In this document: piece after piece, positions 1-5,730 of the stretch
Layout of the letters: every line of letters begins with the position of its first letter
How positions within the stretch are numbered: the stretch's first letter is position 1
Assembly (NCBI GenBank): GCA_002926195.1
Contig: MZXQ01000146.1
Coordinates: forward strand, 2,114-7,898
Direction: 5' to 3'
Length of the DNA stretch: 5,785 nt
Source: Candidatus Methanomarinus sp. HR1
GTDB taxonomy: Archaea; Halobacteriota; Methanosarcinia; Methanosarcinales; Methanocomedenaceae
Notes under the pieces: model-generated
The model's database searches: none
What the model was told of the DNA's origin: nothing
The model's input: the letters and a program-made list of their open reading frames with translations, nothing else
Made by a program: the position numbers and the translations under genes

Positions 1-17
1 CAATTCACAATTTCATC

Positions 18-23
18 AGAGGT
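18..23 (+). promoter_or_regulatory. Ribosome binding site of the ABC ATPase gene
   Basis: AGAGGT lies five bases before the ATG at 29 and is complementary to the conserved CCUCC-containing end of 16S rRNA. It fixes the start of the first gene. Confidence 0.6.
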
Positions 24-28
24 AATCA

Positions 29-697
29 ATGGAAGATGTTCTATCCATCAGGGATGTTGACAAAACCTATCAACTGGGAAAACTATCAGTTCCTGTACTT
101 AAAAATATTAACATATCAATCAAGCATGGCGAGTTTGTAGCCATCATGGGCCCCTCTGGCAGTGGTAAGACTACACTAATGAACTTAATTGGCTGTCTTG
201 ATAGACCTAGCAGCGGTAAGATATTTATTGACAATGTGGATACATCTGATCTTAATGATATGGAACTTGCCAGGATACGCGGTAAAAAGATCGGATTTGT
301 GTTCCAGACATTTAACCTTATTGCAAGGTTTGATTCTTTCAAAAACGTTGAACTGCCCATGATCTACCAGGATATACCCAAAGCCCAACGAAAAGCACGT
401 GCAAAGGAACTTCTCAAACAGTTCGGACTGGGGGATCGAATGAATCACAAACCCCCCGAACTCTCAGGAGGACAGCGCCAAAGGGTTGCTATAGCCAGAT
501 CACTGGTTAACAATCCCGGGATACTGTTAGCAGATGAACCCACAGGTAATCTCGACACCAGAACAGGAGAAGAAATAATGGATATTTTCAAGACACTGAA
601 CTCAGAAGGTATGACCATTGTAATGGTTACCCACGAACATGATATAGGACAGATGTGCCATCGCATAATCAGGATAAGGGACGGAATGACAATATGA
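29..697 (+). CDS. ABC transporter ATP-binding protein, LolD/MacB type
   Basis: This is the 222-residue cytoplasmic ATPase of an ABC transporter of the MacB/LolD/FtsE class, which binds and hydrolyses ATP to drive the partner permease encoded two genes downstream. All nucleotide-binding motifs are intact: Walker A GPSGSGKT at residues 41-48, the Q-loop glutamine at Q93, the signature LSGGQ at 145-149, Walker B ILLADEP at 165-171 with catalytic E170, the D-loop around NLD at 174-176, and the switch histidine H202. The length matches single-domain members of the family. The ATG at 29 is supported by AGAGGT at 18-23 and by the usual N-terminus, which places a K-x-Y motif near residue 12. Its stop codon overlaps the start of the next gene as ATGA at 694-697, suggesting translational coupling. 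Family assignment is firm; the transported substrate is unknown. Only 28 bases precede the gene, so the operon promoter and any earlier genes lie outside the window. Confidence 0.95.
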   Translation: MEDVLSIRDVDKTYQLGKLSVPVLKNINISIKHGEFVAIMGPSGSGKTTLMNLIGCLDRPSSGKIFIDNVDTSDLNDMELARIRGKKIGFVFQTFNLIARFDSFKNVELPMIYQDIPKAQRKARAKELLKQFGLGDRMNHKPPELSGGQRQRVAIARSLVNNPGILLADEPTGNLDTRTGEEIMDIFKTLNSEGMTIVMVTHEHDIGQMCHRIIRIRDGMTI

Positions 698-1605
698 AAA
701 AAAAAAAGATCATTGTTCATTTTTCAGTATTACTGCTAATGTTAATAGTGATACTTATGCAACTGCCCGGCTCTGTAGCTGATACTGATGTCACAATAAG
801 ACCATCCATAATGGTAGAATGTTCGGTAGACCCGGAATATCTAATGCCGGGAGATGAAGGTACTGTGACAGTTACATTAAAAAATGCAGCAAAAACTTAT
901 TCCTATTCTGTCTTTGTGGATGAAAACGAAGAAGAAGTATTTGAATTAAGCGCTCAGGTACTTGACGCATCCCTGTTAAGCACAGACAATATTCAGGTAA
1001 CCAGTGATTCTTACCATGATGTGGGACTGCTCGGACCAGGAGATACTATTGACTTCACTTATTCAATAAACATAGATCAGGATGCTAAGGATGGCATACA
1101 TTTTCTTAATTTTGTGTTTGTAGGTGGTGGGGATATGTATGATGTCAGGTGGAAAGTACCTGTGACCGTAGACTCATCCCAGGTTGAAATAATAAGCACA
1201 GAATCACTTGACGGCTCACATTATGTCGTACTGGACATTGCCAATACCAGACCTAATACCATCAACGCAGTGACCATTATTCCAGTGACCGAGAATGTTA
1301 CCTTCGAACCGGCACAGTATTTTATCGGTACCATGGACTCTGATGAGATGTTCACTATCAGGTTCGATGTAGACACAGATGATGACATTGACCGGATAAG
1401 AATTAAAGCATCATTCAAGAATGGTAACAACTGGCATGAATCAGCTATTCAGACCTTTGGGATGAATAACTCAAAGCATGAGACTGCTATTGAGTCAGAA
1501 TCAAATCCACTTATAATAATCGGGATCGTAGGCGGTATTCTTGTGGTACTGGTAGTGTTCTTTGTTATCATGCGAAGAAGAAGACGCTCAAATGAAGAAT
1601 CATGA
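694..1605 (+). CDS. Secreted, C-terminally membrane-anchored COG1361/S-layer-like protein
   Basis: This is a 303-residue extracytoplasmic protein. It has a signal peptide with four lysines (K2-K5), a hydrophobic core at about residues 10-24 and a likely cleavage site after S-V-A at 27-29. The body is beta-rich and acidic. It looks like two immunoglobulin-like sandwiches, at about 33-155 and 158-265, each with the N-terminal or C-terminal phrases usual in archaeal COG1361 proteins (L-x-P-G-D-E-G-T around 50-57, a later L-G-P-G-D-T phrase, and I-G-T-M-D-S-D in the second half). A single transmembrane helix at 273-293 is followed by five arginines (294-298), giving an outside body and a cytoplasmic tail. 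The ATG at 694 is preferred because it forms an ATGA overlap with the ATPase stop and directly precedes a proper signal peptide; longer in-frame starts would bury that signal. Lying between ATPase and permease genes, it is inferred to be a transporter partner or adaptor, possibly in the place of bacterial MacA, with which it shares no visible motif. The substrate and role are not shown by sequence. Confidence 0.8.
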   Translation: MKKKKIIVHFSVLLLMLIVILMQLPGSVADTDVTIRPSIMVECSVDPEYLMPGDEGTVTVTLKNAAKTYSYSVFVDENEEEVFELSAQVLDASLLSTDNIQVTSDSYHDVGLLGPGDTIDFTYSINIDQDAKDGIHFLNFVFVGGGDMYDVRWKVPVTVDSSQVEIISTESLDGSHYVVLDIANTRPNTINAVTIIPVTENVTFEPAQYFIGTMDSDEMFTIRFDVDTDDDIDRIRIKASFKNGNNWHESAIQTFGMNNSKHETAIESESNPLIIIGIVGGILVVLVVFFVIMRRRRRSNEES

Positions 1606-2813
1606 AAAAATTAGACGCACTTGAATTCGTATTCTTGAGCTTTAAAGGTGAGAAGTTCAAGACCATAATGTCAAGTCTTGGCATCATTATCGGAGTAGCG
1701 GCAGTTGTAGTGATGCTGTCAGTAGGCGAAGGGCTGATCGTAGGTATCTCAGGTGTCTTCGGTGATATGGAACTCAATATGGTGCAGGTTATGCCTGGTG
1801 GTTTTGAAGAAGCTGAATTGGGCAGGCCTATGAAGAATGCCGTGCTGGATGACAAGGATGTTTCAATCCTGGAAGGTGTAGTAGGAGTTGAACGTGTAAT
1901 GCCGCGTTATTCTGCATGGGGAATTCTTATGGAATTTCGAAATGAAGAAAGGAATCTGAACATTCAAGCTATTACACCATCAAAAGAACAACAAATTGCC
2001 GATACTATAGAAACTGGCAGGTTTCTCACTGATTCTGACCGTAACTGTATAGTGCTGGGATATGATGTTGCGCTCAATATGTTTGATATGCCTATTAATC
2101 CGGGGTCTCATATAACATTATCGTACCCACTTACTAATACCAGTACGGATTTTAAAGTAGTAGGTATTCTTAACGATTCCGAACAAAGTTCGTTTTTAGG
2201 GGGCAGTACCAATTCCCAGGTGTTTATGACCCATCCTGCAATGGAGAGTTTTTTAGATATTGATGAGTATTCTTTCTCATATATCAATGTCTGGGTAGAA
2301 GATCAGGACAAGATCGATGAGACCATTGAACGTATGAAATTTGCACTTCAACGGACCCATAGAAATGAAAGGTACGAGATATTCGATCAGGGTTCTATCC
2401 TGGAATATGTAACCGAGATACTTACAAAAGTAAAATACGGTCTGGGTGGAATAGGTGCAATTGCCCTGGCCGTAGGTGGCATAGGTATTGTAAATGTAAT
2501 GATGCTCACAGTCACAGAGCGCATCAAAGAGATCGGTGTTATGAAAGCAGTAGGTGCCAACAAAGGAGATATAAGGACCCTGTTCTTGATCGAATCAGGT
2601 ATACTGGGGCTGGTGAGTGGTTCCATAGGGGTTATAATAGGCGCAGGGATCGCATTTTTCATCTCAGTACTTGGGGATTTTCCCAGTACAGTGACATTGC
2701 CATCAATAATCATAGGCCTTGGCTTTGGGGTCGGTACTGCTGTGGTGGCAGGTGTATATCCTGCATCCAAAGCAGCAAGAATGGACCCCGTGGAGGCTCT
2801 TCGGGCAGAATAA
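1602..2813 (+). CDS. MacB/FtsX-family ABC transporter permease
   Basis: This 403-residue membrane protein is the permease partner of the ATPase at 29-697. It has the four-helix layout of the MacB class. Helix 1 lies at about residues 22-44 and is followed by a large extracytoplasmic domain (about 45-278, MacB_PCD-like). The C-terminal FtsX domain has helices at about 281-303, 327-349 and 363-385. The link after helix 2, V-T-E-R-I-K-E-I-G-V-M-K-A-V-G-A, contains the coupling helix that contacts the ATPase. The end P-A-S-K-A-A-R-M-D-P-V-E-A-L-R (387-401) is the family's hallmark tail. Such proteins do not pass substrate through a pore; in known members they transmit ATP-driven movement across the membrane to extracytoplasmic partners. 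The start overlaps the previous stop as ATGA at 1602-1605, with no strong ribosome binding site, so translational coupling is likely. Length and motifs are complete, with no sign of frameshift. Substrate unknown. Confidence 0.93.
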   Translation: MKKLDALEFVFLSFKGEKFKTIMSSLGIIIGVAAVVVMLSVGEGLIVGISGVFGDMELNMVQVMPGGFEEAELGRPMKNAVLDDKDVSILEGVVGVERVMPRYSAWGILMEFRNEERNLNIQAITPSKEQQIADTIETGRFLTDSDRNCIVLGYDVALNMFDMPINPGSHITLSYPLTNTSTDFKVVGILNDSEQSSFLGGSTNSQVFMTHPAMESFLDIDEYSFSYINVWVEDQDKIDETIERMKFALQRTHRNERYEIFDQGSILEYVTEILTKVKYGLGGIGAIALAVGGIGIVNVMMLTVTERIKEIGVMKAVGANKGDIRTLFLIESGILGLVSGSIGVIIGAGIAFFISVLGDFPSTVTLPSIIIGLGFGVGTAVVAGVYPASKAARMDPVEALRAE

Positions 2814-2820
2814 AACAAGT

Positions 2821-2827
2821 AAGGAAG
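2821..2827 (+). promoter_or_regulatory. Ribosome binding site of the YIP1 gene
   Basis: AAGGAAG lies eight bases before the ATG at 2836 and selects it over a second ATG at 2842 and over a TTG at 2719 that would run through the end of the permease gene. Confidence 0.5.
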
Positions 2828-2835
2828 AAAATAAA

Positions 2836-3501
2836 ATGAGCATGATAAGTAATATAACCGGGATGATCGTGAGTCCCGGTCAAACGATAGAAAAGATAGC
2901 TGAGAAACCATATATTGAAGAGGCTGTCATGATAGTGGGAATCGTTGCCATACTATCAGGAATCAGTGGATATCTGGCATTAAATATTTTCAGTTTTGAT
3001 TTTGGTGATATGTCTCCAGATGAAATTAAACTGGTCAATACCATTATATTCGTAAGTAGTGTTGTTGGTCCGATAATTACTATAATGGTTATGTGGATAA
3101 TTGCTACAGGAGTTGTCCACCTTATCAGCGTTGCACTGGGTGGGGAGGGCAAGTTCACACAGATGCTGGTAATCTATGGTTATGCTAATATTCCCATTCT
3201 GATCGGAGTAATAATTGGTGTGATATTGATGATGTTCATTGAACCTATAACAATATCTATTTCAGCAGGTTCACCGGATGTTATGGGAGGACTTATTTCA
3301 AATCCTTATCACATGAGTTCGATCATTATCAGTTATTTAATGAAACTTTGGTCTATAGGCCTGGTATTTATGGGCGTCAAGTGTGTGCATAGTCTGACCA
3401 GTGGCAAAGCCCTAATCGTAGTGGCTATCCCATTATTATTCCTGATAGGTAGTATAGTAATAACGCTGTTCTCGGGTACTATGAGCAATATGTTTGGATA
3501 A
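2836..3501 (+). CDS. YIP1-family integral membrane protein
   Basis: This 221-residue protein has an N-terminal phrase typical of YIP1-domain proteins, with S-P at 13-14 followed by I-E-K-I-A-E-K-P at 18-25. Five hydrophobic helices follow, at about residues 30-50, 70-94, 112-134, 163-182 and 192-213. A conserved-looking loop, G-G-E-G-K-F at 102-107, precedes Y-G-Y-A at 114-117; this is also usual in prokaryotic YIP1 proteins. The eukaryotic members act in vesicle traffic, but the function in archaea is not established and should not be carried over. It starts 22 bases after the permease stop, behind a good ribosome binding site, so it is probably co-transcribed and may be an accessory subunit or a stabiliser of the transporter. 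This pairing is, as far as I recall, recurrent in methanogens, but I could not check it. Family assignment is good; the role is inferred. Confidence 0.82.
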   Translation: MSMISNITGMIVSPGQTIEKIAEKPYIEEAVMIVGIVAILSGISGYLALNIFSFDFGDMSPDEIKLVNTIIFVSSVVGPIITIMVMWIIATGVVHLISVALGGEGKFTQMLVIYGYANIPILIGVIIGVILMMFIEPITISISAGSPDVMGGLISNPYHMSSIIISYLMKLWSIGLVFMGVKCVHSLTSGKALIVVAIPLLFLIGSIVITLFSGTMSNMFG

Positions 3502-3712
3502 GATAGATCATCTTACAGGTGGGAATAATATAGTCAAAATAATAATTAATGAGGAAAAATGCACGGGATGCGGTGAATGCGTACAGGTATGCAAGAGCAG
3601 AAGCCTTACTATACGTGATAATGTATGTTATCCTTCCAGACCGGATGATTGCAAGCTCTGTATGTTATGTAAGGCAGTCTGCCCCCAAAAAGCTATTGAA
3701 ATAGAAGTATGA
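3494..3712 (+). CDS. Small 2[4Fe-4S] ferredoxin (start codon uncertain)
   Basis: This is a low-potential electron carrier or ferredoxin-like subunit with two complete cluster motifs. The first is C-T-G-C-G-E-C-V-Q-V-C and the second is C-K-L-C-M-L-C-K-A-V-C-P, so all eight ligand cysteines are present, plus one extra cysteine between them. Two half-domains of similar shape give the usual bacterial/archaeal ferredoxin fold. The coordinates use the only canonical in-frame start, TTG at 3494, which overlaps the YIP1 stop by eight bases and gives 72 residues. That start has no clear ribosome binding site. The better biological start is probably the ATA codon at 3530. It follows AGGTGGG at 3517-3523, and from there the 60-residue protein begins x-V-K-I-I-I-N-E-E-K-C, which is how such ferredoxins normally begin with Met. 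Either an AUA start, a lost ATG, or a sequence error would explain this. No redox enzyme is encoded nearby, so its partner is unknown. Family assignment is firm; the N-terminus is not. Confidence 0.88.
   Translation: MDKIDHLTGGNNIVKIIINEEKCTGCGECVQVCKSRSLTIRDNVCYPSRPDDCKLCMLCKAVCPQKAIEIEV
3517..3523 (+). promoter_or_regulatory. Ribosome binding site inside the ferredoxin reading frame
   Basis: AGGTGGG contains AGGTG, complementary to the CACCU of 16S rRNA. It ends six bases before the ATA codon at 3530. Its position argues for initiation there and against the upstream TTG at 3494. Confidence 0.5.
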
Positions 3713-3715
3713 ACA

Positions 3716-3739
3716 AAATCCTCGCTAACGTCCGGATTT
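3716..3739. terminator. Weak inverted repeat between convergent genes
   Basis: AAATCC at 3716-3721 and GGATTT at 3734-3739 form a six-base-pair stem with a 12-base loop, in the 31-base gap between the ferredoxin and pth2 stops. Read on the minus strand, the second arm continues into TTTTG. It could help end both transcripts. The stem is short and A/T-rich at its base, and archaeal termination depends mainly on T-runs, so this is only a suggestion. Confidence 0.25.
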
Positions 3740-3743
3740 CACA

Positions 3744-4091
3744 CTAAAATAATTTCAATTTTCCCACGATCTTATCAAGCTTTTCAACAGGTCCTGGTCC
3801 GATACCAAGTACGGTTATAGTACCCGGAGGTATCTGGGTAAGCCCTGCATCAGTTACCAGGGATGTAGACAGTCCTTCCCTGCGTGCCTGTTCTTTTAAT
3901 ATAAAAAGATCAGTAAGAGCCGGGGTTTTTAGTACAACCTTTTTTTGTCCGTCTTTAATCCATGCAGCCCGTTCTTTCTTATCAGCAAAATCAGATGCAG
4001 TCACGGCAGCATGTGCCACCTGGACTGCCAGTTTGCCTTTGGAAAGTTTAAGGTCATTGCGGGTTACGATACATTGTTTATATTCAGTCAT
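3744..4091 (-). CDS. pth2: Peptidyl-tRNA hydrolase, archaeal/eukaryotic Pth2 type
   Basis: This 115-residue cytoplasmic enzyme cleaves the ester bond of peptidyl-tRNAs released from stalled ribosomes, recycling tRNA. The sequence is a complete Pth2. The N-terminal strand and helix carry K-Q-C-I-V-T-R at 5-11 and then L-S-K-G-K-L-A-V-Q-V-A-H-A-A at 16-29, including the conserved K20, Q24 and H27. Later come the conserved T-D-A-G at 80-83 with T85, and G-P-G-P at 98-101. The protein ends G-K-L-K-L-F, as usual for the family. Length is normal. The ATG at 4091 is preferred to a TTG at 4115 because it places the K-Q-C-I-V strand four residues from the N-terminus, as in the family. This start overlaps the stop of the upstream gene by eight bases (ATGACTGA), and no strong ribosome binding site is seen, so translation is probably coupled. 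It is the third gene of a minus-strand operon. Confidence 0.95.
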   Translation of the reverse strand: MTEYKQCIVTRNDLKLSKGKLAVQVAHAAVTASDFADKKERAAWIKDGQKKVVLKTPALTDLFILKEQARREGLSTSLVTDAGLTQIPPGTITVLGIGPGPVEKLDKIVGKLKLF

Positions 4092-4467
4092 TGATGAGCA
4101 TTCCGTTCTCATCAAATATAAGTGTATCAGTGGTCCTGTCCTGCCATTCTTTTCCGAGTTTTACAGCTTCGTCCCTATCAAAGGTTTCTACAACCACATT
4201 TTCATCTGTGATCTCTTTTACGGATGATAAAGGTATATACAAATTCTTTGCATCCTGTTTAAAGATCAAATGACCTGAATCAGTGGATATGGTTTCACCA
4301 ATCCGATTATTATCAAGAAGCACGAATTTGCATAATACATCCCGGTCAGTAAAGGTATGAGTTTTTTTCCCGTCTACTGCTTCTCTACCGGACTTATCCG
4401 GTGTACTCGTAGAATCATCTGTATCATTTTTTCTAAAAAGTCTTTTTATTATTAGTGCCAGCCCCAT
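4084..4467 (-). CDS. Uncharacterised protein, probable small beta-barrel with basic N-terminal helix
   Basis: I do not recognise this 127-residue protein with certainty. Three parts can be seen. Residues 3-13 form a short hydrophobic and basic stretch (L-A-L-I-I-K-R-L-F-R-K) that could be an amphipathic membrane- or RNA-contacting helix. Residues 14-36 are polar, rich in D, S, T and K, and probably disordered. Residues 38-127 alternate polar and hydrophobic positions, with turns at D-N-N-R, D-S-G and F-D-E-N-G, suggesting a compact barrel; the I-P-L-S-S-V-K-E-I phrase at 78-86 followed by V-V-V-E recalls PRC-barrel proteins and archaeal barrel families of unknown function. One cysteine (C46) is present and no catalytic motif is evident. 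The ATG at 4467 follows AGGAG at a good distance, nine bases after the SIS gene stop, and the gene's end overlaps pth2. The coding assignment is strong because of this spacing and codon frame; the function is unknown. Confidence 0.8.
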   Translation of the reverse strand: MGLALIIKRLFRKNDTDDSTSTPDKSGREAVDGKKTHTFTDRDVLCKFVLLDNNRIGETISTDSGHLIFKQDAKNLYIPLSSVKEITDENVVVETFDRDEAVKLGKEWQDRTTDTLIFDENGMLIND

Positions 4468-4473
4468 TTAGAA

Positions 4474-4478
4474 CTCCT
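4474..4478 (-). promoter_or_regulatory. Ribosome binding site of the uncharacterised gene, overlapping the SIS stop codon
   Basis: On the minus strand AGGAG shares its first two bases with the TAG stop of the SIS gene and lies six bases before the ATG at 4467. This fixes that start and suggests coupled translation in the operon. Confidence 0.6.
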
Positions 4479-5661
4479 ACCAGTGTATTCGTGTCATATA
4501 TTTCTCATTCACTCCCAGAATATCAATGGCTGACGCAATGACAGCATTGGTAAAGATATATGAATTTATCTCTGAGTAAGATGAACGTATCTCATTCATC
4601 TTTGTAGTATTGATCTTACTGGGAGTCCTGTCATGGAAAATTTCCCTGTCTTTTTCTTGTACCGGGATGTAAATAATATTATCCTCATGTTGTATCTCTT
4701 TTAAGTATGTTACCAGTTCAGAATTTTTGCTAACAGTGATTGGGAATATATCCACTCCTTTCTCCCTGGCTTTTTTCATTCCATCCAGTATTTCCCTGGT
4801 ATCACCGCTGCCTGTTATGGGAATATATACATCACCTCGAACAAAGCTGGGTGTGGTTGCATCACCTTTAATATAAACATGCATACCCAGATGTGTAAGA
4901 CGCATACCGAATGCCCTGGCAACAAAGCCTGAGCGTCCTACCCCATCTACAATTATATGACCTCTCCTGTTAAATAGTTTTTCTATCCAGGACCTTAAGT
5001 GGTCTTTCCCTGGGTCTTCGTTGGATTTTTTATCAGGGTCTTTGCCAATGTTTTTAAGCAATTCAGCATTTTTTATAAAATGGTTTACCTCATCGTAATA
5101 GGATTGGATATTATTATTTTCCAGTGCAGGCAGAAGACAATTTAAAAAAGTACATAATTTCAATTCAAATTCCGATCCCATTACAGCAAGGTTACTGGGC
5201 TTATCCAGTTTGGTATCTTCAAGCATGATGATAAAACCCTTGTGGGATTGTATAGTCTTATAACCCTTGGATTCAGGATTTGCAGTTATGAGTATTTCCT
5301 TAGCTCCTAATTTGTTGGCATCATTAAGATAACTAATTACACTTTCTGTGTTTCCTGAGCCTGATGCTGCAATGATCATATTCTTTCTGCCAGAATCAAA
5401 ATAACGCCTGATCGGGTCGTCCAGTGTGACGGGAAAAATATGCTCAAATTTTAGCAACTGTTGAAGAAAATCATATAATGACAGGGCGCTTCTTCCCTCA
5501 CCTATACCATATATTATCTTCATTTTCTCATCATCCTGAAAGATAAAACTCTTGAATTCTTCTATGATCTCTGCTATCGTATCTTCGGGAATACATGTTA
5601 GCTGCTTAATAAATTGCAGCTGGATATCGATCGACTCATAATATTTTGTTGTGAATGTCAT
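4477..5661 (-). CDS. Tandem SIS-domain protein related to 6-phospho-3-hexuloisomerase
   Basis: This 394-residue soluble protein contains two sugar-isomerase (SIS) domains, which bind phosphosugars. Domain 1 covers about residues 48-180, with G-I-G-E-G-R-S at 52-58 and A-S-G-S-G-N-T at 99-105. A charged linker at about 205-222 (rich in D, K, P) leads to domain 2 at about 233-388, with G-V-G-R-S-G at 240-245, G-D-A-T-T-P at 266-271 and T-G-S-G-D-T at 283-288. Domain 2 closely resembles HxlB/PHI (6-phospho-3-hexuloisomerase of the ribulose monophosphate pathway), which is normally a single domain of about 180-190 residues. Domain 1 is more diverged. The C-terminus, M-T-R-I-H-W, stops about where PHI proteins carry R-H-A-N-L-E, so the usual tail is shortened. 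It may be an isomerase whose two domains replace a dimer, or a phosphosugar sensor. The ATG at 5661 follows AAGGA. It is the first gene of the minus-strand operon with the uncharacterised gene and pth2. SIS assignment is firm; the substrate is inferred only. Confidence 0.88.
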   Translation of the reverse strand: MTFTTKYYESIDIQLQFIKQLTCIPEDTIAEIIEEFKSFIFQDDEKMKIIYGIGEGRSALSLYDFLQQLLKFEHIFPVTLDDPIRRYFDSGRKNMIIAASGSGNTESVISYLNDANKLGAKEILITANPESKGYKTIQSHKGFIIMLEDTKLDKPSNLAVMGSEFELKLCTFLNCLLPALENNNIQSYYDEVNHFIKNAELLKNIGKDPDKKSNEDPGKDHLRSWIEKLFNRRGHIIVDGVGRSGFVARAFGMRLTHLGMHVYIKGDATTPSFVRGDVYIPITGSGDTREILDGMKKAREKGVDIFPITVSKNSELVTYLKEIQHEDNIIYIPVQEKDREIFHDRTPSKINTTKMNEIRSSYSEINSYIFTNAVIASAIDILGVNEKYMTRIHW

Positions 5662-5667
5662 GTTTTT

Positions 5668-5672
5668 TCCTT
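5668..5672 (-). promoter_or_regulatory. Ribosome binding site of the SIS gene
   Basis: AAGGA on the minus strand lies six bases before the ATG at 5661, with an A-tract as spacer, and supports that start. Confidence 0.5.
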
Positions 5673-5691
5673 GTTTGAATTGATATTATTG

Positions 5692-5716
5692 TTATTGCAT
5701 TATAGTTACTTATTGC
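5692..5716. repeat. Paired 7-base direct repeat at the SIS promoter
   Basis: TTATTGC occurs at 5692-5698 and again at 5710-5716 (GCAATAA on the minus strand), 18 bases apart. Both lie between the TATA box and the ribosome binding site of the SIS operon, so they could be an operator. In such A/T-rich sequence chance is also a fair explanation. Confidence 0.25.
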
Positions 5717-5730
5717 TTATATATGGTTCT
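5716..5730 (-). promoter_or_regulatory. Archaeal TATA-box promoter of the SIS operon
   Basis: On the minus strand the sequence AGAACCATATATAAG contains an archaeal-type TATA element (ATATATAAG), with A-rich bases just upstream that could serve as a BRE. A transcript start about 25 bases downstream, near 5694-5700, would give a leader of roughly 30-40 bases before the ATG at 5661. The surrounding 5662-5785 region is A/T-rich and I see no gene in it. The central ATATAT is symmetric, so a rightward promoter cannot be excluded. Confidence 0.5.

Noticed and set aside
655..693. An earlier in-frame start for the surface protein
   Set aside because: It would add 13 polar residues before the lysine-rich signal peptide and overlap the ATPase by more than 40 bases; the ATGA at 694 is the usual arrangement.
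70..720. Three overlapping minus-strand open frames opposite the ATPase gene
   Set aside because: The plus-strand frame has every ABC motif intact; the reverse translations show no family features and no ribosome binding sites.
2719..2835. A TTG start for YIP1 inside the permease gene
   Set aside because: The added residues read the permease tail in another frame, and a proper ribosome binding site precedes the ATG at 2836.
2387..2911. A 174-codon open frame on the minus strand opposite the permease and the start of YIP1
   Set aside because: It lies opposite the conserved FtsX domain, its translation is low-complexity P/I/S/T-rich and has no recognisable domain, so it mirrors the codon bias of the real gene.
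3549..3712. An ATG at 3549 as the ferredoxin start
   Set aside because: It is in a different frame from the cysteine motifs and would not encode the clusters.
4033..4273. Two short plus-strand open frames opposite pth2 and the uncharacterised gene
   Set aside because: They oppose a coherent minus-strand operon with overlapping stops and starts, and their products look like random hydrophobic or serine-rich sequence.
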